This document shows, piece after piece, positions 31,401 through 43,639 of a stretch of 64,000 nt of DNA. The position numbers and the translations under genes are program-made. Position 1 is the stretch's first letter, and every line of letters starts with the position of its first letter. The notes beneath the pieces were generated by a model. It made no database searches, was not told the origin of the DNA, and worked only from the letters and a program-made list of their open reading frames with translations. The stretch lies in assembly GCA_034440575.1 (NCBI GenBank), contig JAOTOL010001364.1, positions 699,097 to 763,096 of the forward strand, in the 5' to 3' direction. Source of the DNA: Imbricaverruca yamaguchii (lineage: Eukaryota; Arthropoda; Thecostraca; Neoverrucidae).

Positions 31401-32439
<1,039 letters not shown>

Positions 32440-32699
32440 GTCACCCTTGTGATTCTTCTTCTTCGCCCATTATATCTTACATTGCTCAGGTGCTGCGTAC
32501 TGGAAGTTCTCCAGGCGCTAATAGGCGGCGCTACGTCCTCGATCCCCTGGGGTCAGGCGTGACGTAGCACTCAGTCAGCTGTCGCTGTCGCTTGCACTAT
32601 AAACTTGTCGACTATAAACTTGTCGAGTGTGTACAATAGGCCAGAATGTCTCAAAACATGCAAATGTAGCGCAAGGAAAGCTTCCACCCACCAAAGTAC

Positions 32700-33560
32700 T
32701 CAACACTTGCATGATTCCCTGAGAAAATCAACTCGGGCTGGAGCGTTCGCGAACACAACCTCATAGCGCGCGCAGTCGCCATCTTCCGGCCTACCTAGAC
32801 TTCGTGAGAGGCTGTTTTCAATGTCGTGGATCAAAATTGGGAAGCAACGCAATGCTAAGTACTCCCCTTGTGGGACACCGTTCTCCTGCACAATACATGC
32901 AGACATATGGCACCCGACGCGAACACGGAAGGTACTATCAAACAGGAAGTTTATTTCCCATAGGTTCGCGTATGCTGTGGTTCCACACTTTCCCAAGTAT
33001 CCCGTATCGCCACGCTGTGTCATAAGCAGCCTCAATGGCGAACAAAAATTATCCAAGGTGGCTATTTTGCATGAAGTTGCGCCTTATCTCTTTGCCTAGT
33101 TGTAAAACGTGATTTAGAGCTCTACGATTTTTCCTGAACCCACACTGTGAGCCTGTGAGGATGTCTTCCTTCCCGAGACCACCAACTAAGGTGAACATGT
33201 ATTATCCGCTCCATGAGCTTGCAGATGCATGACGATAGAGATGGGGCGATAATGTAGAGGATCACGGCAAGTCTTGCCTGGCTTCACAATATGGATTACA
33301 ATGGCTTCTCGCCAAGAGGAGGTAAAATTGCCGCCGAGTCAAAATGAGTTCAAAGACGCAAAAAGGAAGATACGGGCGCAGGACGGGAGGCGCGTTAGCA
33401 TGTCGTTGTGGATTTAATCAGGATCAGTGCTGCTTCGATGTCTTCGTGTTAGAGTACATCCAATCTCACAGGCGACTTCCGCAAGGTGATTGATGTCCTG
33501 GTCTGGTATTCGCAACACATGGAGAGGGACTGAACAGTATGCACCGGCAATTATTTTTAC
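32700..33560 (-). pseudogene. Group C LINE RT fragment
   Basis: The minus-strand remnants include FTSSWREAIV (near 33310), HYRPIS (near 33240) and FRVRVG...QENGVPQGEYLALRCFPILIHDIENSL (near 32870). These match the RT fingers and the GVPQGS motif of the copies at 41 and 60 kb, with G-E-Y in place of G-S-V. Many frameshifts. Catalytic YVDD is missing. Confidence 0.75.
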
Positions 33561-33584
33561 TTGAGACCATGGGTGTAGCCATTC

Positions 33585-33770
33585 GGGGGGGGGGGGTGGG
33601 GCTGGGGGGTCATGGCCCAAATTTCTGAAAAGTGGAGATTTGTCCCCCGCAACTTTTTCCGTATCCCCAAGCCTCAGCTACATGAGTATCATCCTCGCAA
33701 AATTATACTACGTCATTTATGAAGTGAAAATTTAAAGAAAATTTAAGTAAAAATTTAACCCTCAGCCAGT
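33585..33770. other. G-rich and AT-rich spacer
   Basis: A run of G (33585-33615) is followed by AT-rich sequence. No gene seen. Confidence 0.35.
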
Positions 33771-34440
33771 CTAGAAAGGTTGTACAGCTGTGCTGGGTCC
33801 CCAATCATATAGCATTACCGGAAACGACATGGCTGATGCAGCAGCAGGGAGGGCAGCAGGTGCCGGGGCCAGGGAGGGCAGCACTTCTATCCGTGCACTG
33901 CCGGTTCCTGCTAAAAAATTTAATGGAACGATCAATGCTTTCTTTGAGCTTAAATGGAACAAAAAGTGAGACTCCATTGGCAACAAGATCAAAACGTGCT
34001 AACTCGTTTAGTTTTATGGGGATCATCAGTGAGGAAATCCTGGAGGGAAGAAGTAGTCCCTGCTAGGTTGAGGATATGGCACACGTACGCCACCCATCGT
34101 TACTTGGTAATAGACGAGACGAGGCCGATCTGCGACTATTGTGAGGTACCTCTTACATTGCGGCATGCTCTGCTGTCCTGTCCTTGCTTTCGAGTGCAGC
34201 GAAGACGGCATTTTGAGCGACCAGCGGAAGCGCTTACGCTTTCTGATATTCTAGGTGACGATTCGCGTTTTACCCAGACAGGCAATGTTATAAATGAAGA
34301 AGGGTGTGACTTGTGCGCGTGTATTTATTACCTCAGAGGAAGGCCCGATTTTAATAAACAGATAGCAAGCTATTAGTTATGGGCGCTAAATGACCAAACC
34401 TGGTCGATGCGCTCTAAAACTCAATTAACCAACCAACCAA
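33771..34440 (+). mobile_element. Group C-type LINE 3' end (RNase H end, zinc knuckle, tail)
   Basis: The plus strand shows the end of RNase H (ITGNDMADAAAGRAAGA), then after frameshifts the terminal segment VPARLRIWHTYATHRYL, with the zinc knuckle CDYCEVPLTLRHALLSC at ~34120-34180. The 3' UTR reads ttatgggcgctaaatgacca and ends in four accaaccaacc repeats. A related 3' UTR (gggcgcaaaatgacc) ends the minus-strand copies at 58.2 and 61.85 kb. It is one of only two plus-strand elements between 31 and 62 kb. Confidence 0.8.
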
Positions 34441-34911
34441 CCAGCCGCCGTACAACACAATTTCTAGCTGACCATCGAACACGATCATCTGCGTGAGCGA
34501 CTACGAATTGTCGCTATCGCCAGCTACATCCCCACCAAGAAATATACGTCTGAGTACTGGCCCTCCCCTTGCTGCGATTCGCTCTGCCGTCCCTGTCTGA
34601 ATCGACAAGGCGCAAGCCAAAAGCAAGAGAAAACTCTTTCGCTACTGAATCAGAGCTGTATGTGGAACATTCGACACAAGTGACAAGCCGACCGGCGATA
34701 AAACACCAGGTCAATCTTGCTCCCGTCTGTGGCGGACAAAGGCATCGAGATTACCTCCTTCGCCACCAATTGTTTGGTGCGACGCGTATTTTCGGAAAAT
34801 TCGAGGCGGCGCAGCTGGCACACCTGTACGCCGCGCCGCTATTTTCGCCTCCACAAGACGCAGGTGCGTGACGCCGCTACCTTGCCATGACGAAACATTA
34901 GCGCGCTGCGG

Positions 34912-34918
34912 ATAAAAG
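34912..34918 (+). promoter_or_regulatory. TATA-like box of astacin gene 1
   Basis: GATAAAAGG lies ~130 bp before the start codon and is preserved in the second copy. With transcription starting ~30 bp later, the leader would be about 100 nt with no ATG ahead of 35044. Confidence 0.55.
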
Positions 34919-35043
34919 GCCGCCGCCAGTGTGTGGACGGCACTCCCAGCCAGGTCTCGGGGAGCACATCCAGCACGCCCGGACGACACCCACTCAGCAG
35001 CGCTTACTGCACACCCGGAGACGACACGTCGTCGCGGTCAACA

Positions 35044-36396
35044 ATGCGCGTTGTGTTGGCGTGCGCCCTGGTGGCGTTGGTCGCCTCTAAGCCAGGTCAG
35101 CAGACGCCCCAGTACAGGCAGTGGCCGACGGCGCCGCCACAAGCTGCCGACCTCCGGCCGCAGGTGCCCGTCGACGACCACTTCGAGTACCGCAACCCGG
35201 ACACCACCGACGACGGCCTGCCACTGTTCGAATCAGATATGGTGCTGACGGCCGCGCAGCGTTCACCCGGCGTCGACCGGCAGGCGATGACCAACCTGTG
35301 GACCAGTCCGGTCAAGTACGCCATCAGCTCGTCGTCGGAGGGGGACCGCGCCGCCATCGAGGCGGGCATCCAGCACTGGCGCGACAACTCCTGCATCGGG
35401 TTCGACGAGGTGGCCCCGGGTTCGTCCGAGAGACACCTCAACTTCATCAAGTCGAGTGGCTGCTGGTCGTACGTGGGAAGAACGGGCAACTCTGGTGCTC
35501 AGGACATCAGCATCGGCAACGGCTGCACCGGACTCGGCACGGTGGCGCACGAGTTGGGGCACGCCATGGGCCTCTTCCACCAGCAGTCGCGCACCGACCG
35601 CGACACGTATGTCCAGATCTTGTACGGAAACATCCAGTCCGGCAAGGAGGGCAACTTCGCAATCGCCTCTTCGTCGACCAACCATTCAGTGCCGTACGAC
35701 CTGTCGTCGACCATGCACTACGGCGCCACCTACTTCACGTCCAACGGTTTGAACACCATCCAGGTGAACAACTTCCTGCACGAAGGCCTGATTGGCCGTC
35801 GTGGCGGCCTCTCACACCGCGATCAGCACATCGCGAACATAATGTACCAGTGCGCCACCGCCTGCCCTTCACCGCCCACCTGCCAGAATGGCGGCTTCGT
35901 GGGCGGAGCCTGCACATGCGTCTGTCCGAGCAACACCGCCGGCAGCAACTGCGAGACCCTCAACGGTGAATACTACGGAGACATCGACTGTGGCGATGTG
36001 AACATGAACGCACCCGGCACCATCACCTCGCCCAACTACCCGTCCAACTTCCCCCGGAACGTCGTCTGCTACTGGGTCATCACGGCCGCCGCCGGCCAGC
36101 AGGTCAAGGTTACCATCGACGACATGAAGATGCTGTATCGCTACAGCGACGGCAACTGCTACTGGGACTTCCTCGCCCTCCGACACACGGGCAGTGACTA
36201 CGTCAACGACGAGAAGGCGTGTGACGAAGAGCTGACAGGTCAGAGCTTCACCTCCACTGGCAACCGCTTCATAGTCATCTTCAATTCCGGCAACTACGGA
36301 AGGGACCGCGGCTTCACCGCTTCGGTCGAGTTCTTGGGCGGTGCGCAGACCACGGTAGCGCCTGGTGGAAACTGCGGCGGAACTCGACGTCACTAG
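35044..36396 (+). CDS. Secreted astacin metalloprotease with EGF-like and CUB domains (copy 1)
   Basis: An intronless 450-residue ORF. ATG 35044 is chosen because it starts the signal peptide MRVVLACALVALVASKPG; the frame upstream has no ATG. The prodomain includes FESD (62-65), matching the aspartate-switch motif that blocks the zinc in astacin zymogens. The catalytic domain has HELGHAMGLFHQQSR (169-183), giving zinc ligands His169, His173, His179 and Glu170 as base, and the Met-turn SSTMHYG (221-227) with Tyr226. An EGF-like Cys-rich segment (CQNGGF...CETL, 280-305) and a CUB domain (CGDVNMNAPG...SVEFLG, 316-432) follow. Family function: extracellular peptide-bond hydrolysis. The physiological substrate is unknown. 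High GC at third positions sets it apart from the AT-rich surroundings. Confidence 0.95.
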   Translation: MRVVLACALVALVASKPGQQTPQYRQWPTAPPQAADLRPQVPVDDHFEYRNPDTTDDGLPLFESDMVLTAAQRSPGVDRQAMTNLWTSPVKYAISSSSEGDRAAIEAGIQHWRDNSCIGFDEVAPGSSERHLNFIKSSGCWSYVGRTGNSGAQDISIGNGCTGLGTVAHELGHAMGLFHQQSRTDRDTYVQILYGNIQSGKEGNFAIASSSTNHSVPYDLSSTMHYGATYFTSNGLNTIQVNNFLHEGLIGRRGGLSHRDQHIANIMYQCATACPSPPTCQNGGFVGGACTCVCPSNTAGSNCETLNGEYYGDIDCGDVNMNAPGTITSPNYPSNFPRNVVCYWVITAAAGQQVKVTIDDMKMLYRYSDGNCYWDFLALRHTGSDYVNDEKACDEELTGQSFTSTGNRFIVIFNSGNYGRDRGFTASVEFLGGAQTTVAPGGNCGGTRRH

Positions 36397-36788
36397 ATTC
36401 AGCCGCTAACAGCACCACTATGCCGACATCGACGTCAACCGAAGTTGAAGTTGACACCAATGGGAGCTGACGTCGACGGCAGCCGAGCCTGGGATGTGTG
36501 ACAATGTGTTGTAATGCAATATAAAATTGGAAGCTGTGTAGCCCATGCGTTTGCTGAGTTATCTTAATTGACACTCGCAGACCCACGCGTCAACTCATTA
36601 CAGTGTCCCAGAAATGGATAAATGCTTCCAGTTTTCAACACCCAATCGGCAGCGGCTGCAAGGCTCCTATGCTTGATGCACAATATCAGATGTCATGCAT
36701 CGTTAGGTAAGTTGTGAACTGACCGCAACGTCGGCCACTAGCGAGCCCATGAAGTCGCGCACCCATTACACCATCTGCTGAGCTGGTG

Positions 36789-37459
36789 ATGTGAAGCACA
36801 CTTCTCCGCGCATAGCTTCAGTGCATAACGGGGAATGGAATATCATGCTGAGCGGAGGGAAAATTGAACCTGCAGTCATGAAGAAGTTATTATAATTTTC
36901 AGGGGTAATATCGGGGACAAATTTCGTTTACCATTTTCGTGCTGGTCAGCATGGGGGTCACAACGGTTTCGAAATTGTGGGCGGGGACAAATCAGGGACG
37001 CAGTAAGTTTTTATAGGATAGTGGGGCGTTACCCCCACACCCCCACACCGCCAGGAAATCTTTTGGATTTCAGCCACATTATTTTCGATGTCTGGTTTTC
37101 AGATTCCCCATGGTTAAAAGCCATATTTTGGGGGCAAAATTGTCCACAAAAATCAGCAAGTTTCACTCCTTTTTAACGGCATTGAACATCCAGCTTTATG
37201 TCGTATGTCCTGATCTCGATTCACAATCACCAAAGAGCAATGCTGTAGGTATGTTAAACGTTGCCTCCTTGTAGCAGGCCAAAAGAGCAAAATATTGGAC
37301 GATGATATTATGGTAGAAATCAGGGCAATATAAACACCCAATAACCTTTCCCATGCTTTCCTGTTTTACGGGCAGACATTTAGACGCAATGACAACCAAG
37401 TCAATGTCAATCATAGGTGGAGTCTGCTACCAGGGCGGGGTGGGTATAATTTCCACACT
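36789..37459. other. No recognisable gene
   Basis: Unique sequence after the duplication boundary with a short C/A-rich patch near 37030. Minus-strand frames of ~60-70 codons at 37150-37410 show no recognised motif. Confidence 0.4.
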
Positions 37460-38125
37460 CATGATGCTGCGTAGGCGAATGCCGCTCTTCCGCAGCAACA
37501 TGCGGACAGCATACGGACACAAAAAGGGGTCAAAGTGGTGCTTCGTCGCTGCCGGAAGATCTCTAGATGCCGATTGGAAAACACGGAAGCGTAAGCTGGG
37601 TGTCTGTGAAGCTGCTTTAGCCTACAAGCGTAGCGCAGTCCGAGTTTTTCCCTTCTCATTGATAATGGCAGCTCCTGTGCTTCCGCTAGGAAACTCGCGA
37701 TTGGAGAAGTTCGAAATGCCCCTGTAGCGATTCTCAAGGGCGAGTGGTGAATGATGTCCAATTTGCGTTTGTTTCAGTTGCTCGCCGAGTAGTGAACAAA
37801 GCAACAATAATCAAGCTTAGATCGTATGAGTGATCTGTATTGCAACAAAACGGTGGTTTTGTCGGATCCGCACGTTGTCCTAGACAGGCACTCCATAGGA
37901 TTTAGTGATCTACCGCATGATTGATGCATTACTTGGAGGTGGCTTCTATACGTGATGCGACTTTCGAAGAGGACGCCCAAGAACCGTGCTGTCCGTTGTA
38001 AACGAATTTCATGTTCGTAGAGGGTAATGTTTTGGTTGTGACAGTTCCGGCGCCGGCAAAAGTGCATGGCTACCGTCTTTGTCTTCGAGAAGCGGAAGCC
38101 ACTTACAATACTCCACCTCTCAAGA
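37460..38125 (-). pseudogene. Group C LINE fragment (RT thumb and linker)
   Basis: It reads MHFCRRRNC, RTARFLGVLFESRITYRSH, YRSLIRSKLDY and then HHSPLRIATGAFRTSP, SLMR-type linker and RYACRLKQL. All match the copies at 39 and 59 kb. It has a frame change near 37.77 kb. Both ends are truncated, and its right end abuts the 3' UTR of the next copy. Confidence 0.85.
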
Positions 38126-39655
38126 TGGAAAGTTAGTCATTAAGGCTTTAGAGTGTATCAACTACATTGGTCATGTAGCGCCCATAACAATACAACTTAT
38201 TTAGACAGTGGATATATCGTAAATACAAACCAGTTAAGCTTGCAGAATATTAGTCGACACAATGAATCGTACATAAAATAAAATATGGCAACCTTCAACA
38301 TTTTCAGCGTGGCGCATATATTACTGGAAATGACAGTTCAGCGAGATAGTCGAATTCTCGCCCCGATCGAATAATATCCCAGTCGTTGCCTAAAACTTCA
38401 CTGAGTGACAAAGTCTGAACTCTCCCAAAGTGACGTTTTCGCTCCTCCTCGTAGCCGGAACAGGACAGCAGGACATGCCGCACAGATAAGCGGGCGTGAC
38501 ATCTGGGGCAGCGTGGCACATCATCACCAGTTAGCAAGTAAGAGTGAGCGGCATATGTATGTCCAATTCTTAAGCGACGTAGTGCCACCTCATCTCTCCT
38601 AATCCTACGCGAGCACGAACTCCATTTACCGGAGCGGTTCTTGATCGTTTTCAACTTGTTATCGGGTATTGCGTTCCACGAGCCTTGCCACTTTGTGAGC
38701 ATAGAGTCAGAAATGGCTCGGAAGTGGTCACGGGCAGGGAGTGGTAGAGTTCGTGAGCATGGAACTAGAGACACACGTTTTGCAGCAGCATCAGCTAGGT
38801 CATTTCCGGGGATCCCCACGTGACTCGGGATCCAACATAGCACCACTCTTTTACCTGTGTGATACACACTGGTAAGACGAGTCAAGACGTCCCGTAACAT
38901 GGGGTTTGACAGACTGTGTCTCCTCAACGCTAAAAGGATATATAAAGAATCCATCAAAATAATGTGAAGTAGGTCGTCTGATGCTTCTATGAATCAGACA
39001 GCTTTCAGAATGGCAATAATCTCGGAAGAATACACAGAAGCACGTGCTGGAAGTGAAAAGCTTATAATCACAGTACCCGCAATAAAGGCGCTGCCGAGGG
39101 CGGTCTCAGTTCTGGATCCATCGGTGTATGTTGCAACAGATCCAGTGTAACATTCAAGGTGCTCCATGGCGAGTGCTCTGAATTCATGTGGTGAAATATC
39201 GGATATATTTGTGTATGCGAGGGATGTGTCAACTTCCGGTGTGATCAGTTCCCAGGGAGGCGTTGAATTGTTCTCAGTCCATTGACCTCCCTGGAGCCGG
39301 AGATCGCCCTCAGAAAAAAGTCGTTTCTTCCTCAATCTGTACGAGACGGCTCTCGTAGGGTGTTCGTTTGTGAACAGCGTTTCTATCCGGTGGGAGAATG
39401 CATGGGTGTAAGCTGGGTTATCCGGATATTGCCGTAGCTTGCAAGCATATCGCGTGACAAGCTGTTCACGGCGCAGAGAGAGTGGAAACTCCTGAACTTC
39501 CGCAAGGAGACTCGCCGTTCGAGAAGTACGAAATGCACTCGTGATGATGCGAAGGGCAGAGTGGTGGACTGCATCCAAGGTGCAGTTATTCGTCAAACAC
39601 GCTCCGTCATAAATAAAACACGCGTAGTCAAGCGTTGACCGAACAAGTGATCGAG
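38126..39655 (-). pseudogene. Group C LINE fragment (linker, RNase H, zinc knuckle, 3' UTR)
   Basis: The minus-strand frame 39655 to 38994 covers the RT end (RSLVRSTLDYACF), linker (HHSALRIITSAFRTS) and RNase H start (YTDGSRTETALGSAF, ASVYSSEIIAILKAV). A frameshift near 38.98 kb leads to 38957-38304 with CWIPSHVGIPGNDLADAAAKR, then LRIGHTYAAHSYLL and the knuckle CPRCHARLSVRHVLLSC. The 3' UTR carries ttatgggcgctacatgacca. This is the best preserved RNase H and C-terminal region of the group in the window. Confidence 0.9.
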
Positions 39656-40743
39656 GAAGACGAGGAAGTGGAGCGAGATGTCGGTCACGAGATCGGCAGC
39701 CTGGTAAAGAGGTTAGCATCTGAGGTATCTGAAGACGGAACTAGTACCTTCAAGGACATAGCATTGACAGAAGTGAGAGCTGCCGCCGACAGGGATATAG
39801 AAATCATCGCGCATCGAGAGGCAATTTTCGCCGGATTCCCGGAACATAAGTCACAGCTGAACCCGATACTGCGGCCCTTCTCGGGTCTCCGAGACCGACT
39901 GGCGGTAGATGATGGCCTGGTGGTATGCGACCAGAGGCTGGCCATTCCCCTTAGTATCCGCAGAGCCACACTGCAGAGGCTCCACGCCAGCCATCAAGGG
40001 CTTGAGCTTACCAAGCGACGTGCAACACTCCACGAGCGGACGGCCGCTCACCAGCACAGGTGCTGTATGGACATCCACTAAGATCAATAGTGCCAGCCGA
40101 GCACCGTGCGTTTGCCGAGTGCTGGCAGCGGGCGGCAGACGAATGCGACGCTAAAGCCAATGAGCTACATCAGCGCGCGACAACAAGATATAATGCCTCG
40201 ACGCGACTAAAAACGTCGCTTCGTCTCGGTCAGCGGGTCCTCCTTCAGGATCCGCGGTCTCGCATGTGGGACAAGACCGGCGTCGTCACTGGGGTTGGGA
40301 GGCGACGCGATTACCTCGTCCGACTGCCAAGTGGACGCATATACTGGCGGAACCGCCGGTATCACCGCTCCCTGCAGTCTCTGATTACAGAGCGCACCGG
40401 GCAATACGGCGCACCACTTGCTGGGAGGTGCGGTGTGCCATCAGACAGACACCAGGCCGCGCCTGTCACGCAACAGGAGGCGCCATCTGACGGAGCTCGG
40501 GCAGAACAGCGGGACACATCGTTAGCGCACGATCGCACCATGTACCGCCAACGCAGCTCGTCCCCCACCGGCCAGCCGGTTGCGCTATCGGAGACACCTA
40601 ATGTTCCTATGGACCGCGCCTCGCCTCCGCGGCAGGGGACCAGACGACGCGAAAAGCCCAAACGGTTATGCGTTAGGTGGGGAAAGAACCAATTGTACCC
40701 CTACGAGCAAACGGGTGGTCAATGGCTTCCAATTATTTTTTAG
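39656..40743 (+). pseudogene. Gypsy integrase remnant with core deleted
   Basis: The first frame (to ~40080) has FSGLRDRLAVDDGLVV and LQRLHASHQGLELTKRRA, the H-x-H part of the integrase zinc-binding region. The expected YWPG...C-x2-C and the DDE core are absent. A second frame from 40060 resumes at HPLRSIVPAEHRAFAECW, continues with LRLGQRVLLQDPRSRMWDK and DYLVRLPSGRIYWRNRRY (chromodomain-less C-terminal type), then a ~110-residue basic tail ending at the stop at 40743. Confidence 0.82.
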
Positions 40744-40842
40744 TTGCCTTTGCTGTTGTGAAGACGCGGTCGGTCTTTCAAGCTTGTCTTTGTTGTTTTT
40801 AAGACACTGTTAGCTGCAAGCGTACCAGCGTCTTCGGGGAGG

Positions 40843-41039
40843 TGTTGTGTTCTTGTTACCTTCCCCTTCATTCCCTTTCCCTTTTATATATTTCCAGAGT
40901 TGGGCTGCCAAACCTCAATAAATGGCAGCAAGCCACGGTTCGCAGCCGAGACAAATACACAGTATACACCCTGACGCCTGCGTGTTCGCTTCACTCCAGA
41001 GGCCAGGCACTGCACAAGAAGTATCGAGAGTTCCCAACA
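40843..41039 (+). repeat. Gypsy 3' LTR, 197 bp
   Basis: The LTR starts TGTTG and ends CAACA, forming the expected TG...CA inverted ends. It follows a polypurine tract. A TATA-like ttttatata (~40881) and AATAAA (40917-40922) lie inside in LTR order. No second LTR is seen in the window. Confidence 0.75.
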
Positions 41040-43080
41040 CATCATACTTGAGGCACATGACCATATGTCGAAATCATCAACATATAAGGAGCGGCCAATG
41101 CTCACAGGAAGCAAGTCCCCAATATCATTGATCATTACCCCGAAAAGGGTCACGCTCAGAACGCTTCCCTGTGGAACTCTGTTCTCTTGAATAAACCAAT
41201 CCGACAGGCAGTTACCGACACGTACTCGAAAACAGCGATTTGCTAGGAACTTTTGTAAAAGGGCGCCAAGTCGTCCTCGGATTTCGTACTTGTGGATCTT
41301 CAGCAGGATTCCTCTACGCCATGTGGTGTCGTAAGCCTTTTCTATGTCACGAAACACCGCGCCTAGATGTCGCTTCCTTTTAAAAGCGATGCGTACTTCG
41401 GTGTCCAGTGTTAAAATATAGTCAATGGTACTCCTGTATTTCTGAAAGCCGCGCTGCGTGTTTACGAAGATGTCATTTTTTCTAAGAACCAGGACAGCCG
41501 TCCATTCACGAATTTCTCCATTAGTTTACCTATTGCAGACGTCGGAGAGATTGTGCGGTACTCTGGCCGCGTCTCCCAGATTTCAACAGTGGGATCACTG
41601 TAGCTTCGCACCACGAGGGAGGGTACTCGCCATGCGTCCATATCAGTTTGAAGGTACGTAAAAGCTCCGCGACTACAGAGGAAGGCAGGTGCTTCAGCAG
41701 CTCATTGCGCACTTCATCGGGGCCTTCGGCAACACTGCGCAACGAGTTAATTGCTGATTCCATCTCAGCCAGAGTAAACCAACCGTTGTATGACAGGTGT
41801 TCTGAAGCAGAGAAATTAACCAAAGTCGATTCACGACGGGCCCTGTAGCGCATAAATTGTGGGTCGCCGTTGCCGGCGGGACTAACGTCTGCCACACCAT
41901 GCGCAATCTTGTTGGCCACATCAATATAGTTCGTCATCTCACGGCTACCAACCGTCAACGTGGGAAGCGGGCCTACACTGAATCGACCAGAGATACTATT
42001 GATGCGAGACCAAATTAATGAGGTTGGCGAAAACCGATTGAGCGAGCTAACATACTCAAGCCACGAAACACGCTTGGCATCGCGCATAGTGTGCCGGGCA
42101 CGGGCCCGAGCACGCCTGAACTCTATTAAGTTGACAGTGGTGCTGTTATGATTGAAGGCTCGAAACGCGCGTCTTCGAGCACGAATAGTGTCACGGCACC
42201 CTTCCGTCCACCATGGCACAGGGGTGCGTCGAGGAAATCCATAGGTCCTTGGGATACCTAAAGAGTCGCATTCCAGGGGAAATGCAGTGAATTCGGCCAC
42301 TGGTAGTGGCGGAGACCTTGATTCGGAGCGGAAAGCAGCTTGAGATTTCTCTTGAAATCTACCCCAGTCCGCTTTCTTGAAATTCCATCGCTGCGGGCGC
42401 GGGCCTAAAACTGAGCCATTCAGATAACTTAACCAGATTGGGAAATGGTCGCTCCCCAGTGGATCGGAGTCCACCATCCACTCGAAACACTCCGTTAGTT
42501 GCGGGCCGGCCAGACTGAGGTCCAAGGTGGAAGTGGTTCCCGAGGGTGTGGAAAAGTGTGTTCGTGTTCCAGTATTTAAAATACAGAGCATTTCGCTTAG
42601 GATTAAAGATCCCAGGTGGCGACCACCGGTGTTGAGATCGTCGCATCCCCACAACGTGTGGTGCGCGTTAAAATCGCCCAAAAGCAAGACCGGTCGAGGC
42701 AGTTCAGACGCCAAGTTGGCGAGTTCAACGGTGGGCAACACATTCCCTGGAGGCAGGTATACGGAGCACACTGTGATGAGTCTGTGACCAAAAAGTACTC
42801 GAGCGGTAACCGCCTGGAGTGTAGTATGCAGGGTTAATACTCTCATGGGGATGCTGTTCTGGACCATTAGTAGCACTTCACTGTGCACCGAAGCATCAGT
42901 GACGACAACCTTCCGAAATATCGAGTATCCACTCAACGACACCATGTAGTTAGGTGAAAGTTTGGTCTCCTGAATATATACCGCCACAGGGCCGTACCGA
43001 TTTAAGACCACCTGGAGGTCCTGGGCACTAGTTCTAAAACCCCAACAGTTCCACTGTAAAACTGTTGATGTAGAGGTCAT
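41040..43080 (-). pseudogene. Group C LINE ORF2: APE endonuclease and RT, truncated
   Basis: ATG 43080 begins MTSTSTVLQWNCWGFRTS. Endonuclease motifs are QWNCWG, IQETKL, LLGDFNAHHTLWG and GSDHFPIW, all present and in order. The RT starts near residue 400 (LAEMESAINSLRSVAEGPDEVRNELL). A frameshift near 41.53 kb is followed by FRDIEKAYDTTWRRG, QENRVPQGSVLSVTLF and YVDDF at ~41.08 kb, where the element ends. 516 residues are open before the frameshift, so damage is moderate. The RT style, with RNase H in sister copies, places it in the I/R1 part of the LINEs. Confidence 0.9.
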
Positions 43081-43639
43081 ATAAGTGTCTGAAAAATTCA
43101 GAGTGGTGTATGTTCATATGTACAATCTTTTCCTGCCTCAGCATATCCAAATATCACTTCAATGAAAACAAAATCACGTGAATGCCTAATTAGGATCCAC
43201 CAGTGTGGATCCTAGCCTCCGCGGACGCAGAATTTGCTCGCTGGCGATTCCTAGGGATACCACCGCCCGGTGGCGAAATTTCCCAGGGTGATGCCCTTTT
43301 GCGTCCGGCAATAGGGGAAAGTGTGGCGGGTTCTCACAAGAGGGAACGGGTGGAGGTCCCTTCGCATCTCCAGGAACTGTCACGGGGGTGCCCGAGAGGT
43401 CCTGGCTAGGGATTCGTGCAGGCTCTCGGCCTGTGACGGACCGGCAGGGCGCACGTAAAGCGAGGGGTCACGCGACCCGTCACGGATTCCTCGACCCGAT
43501 GCTCCCATATCTGGAGCTCCCGGTAGAAACCCGGTCACCCGTGATCGCCGCGATGCTGGAGGAGGGTCTACCGGGACACGACGAGAAGCGGCACTCCCCC
43601 TTCTGAGATGGCCGGAGTGATTGGGTTAACGAGGGTGGC

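Larger units (their letters stand above)
34494..36788 (+). repeat. Segmental duplication, copy 1 (contains astacin gene)
   Basis: This block is the inverted counterpart of 53573-55890. Similarity starts at 'gtgag.gactacgaattgtcgct' and ends at 'catctgctgagctggtga' on each side, beyond which the sequences differ. Coding parts are more similar than the flanks. Confidence 0.88.
39656..41039 (+). mobile_element. Ty3/gypsy LTR retrotransposon, 3' end only
   Basis: It contains the integrase zinc-binding region, the integrase C-terminal region, a G-rich polypurine tract (cggggaggtg) and one LTR. It starts abruptly at 39656 against a group C LINE, so gag, protease, RT and RNase H are missing. The integrase catalytic core is also deleted. 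An inactive remnant. Confidence 0.85.

Noticed and set aside
34933..35043. N-terminal extension of the astacin gene
   Set aside because: The frame is open upstream but starts with GTG and not ATG, overlaps the expected transcription start, and would bury the signal peptide.
35121..35969. 282-codon frames overlapping both astacin genes, and long antisense frames
   Set aside because: GC-rich codon use leaves alternative frames open. The products are Arg/Pro rich without domains and mirror the real frame.
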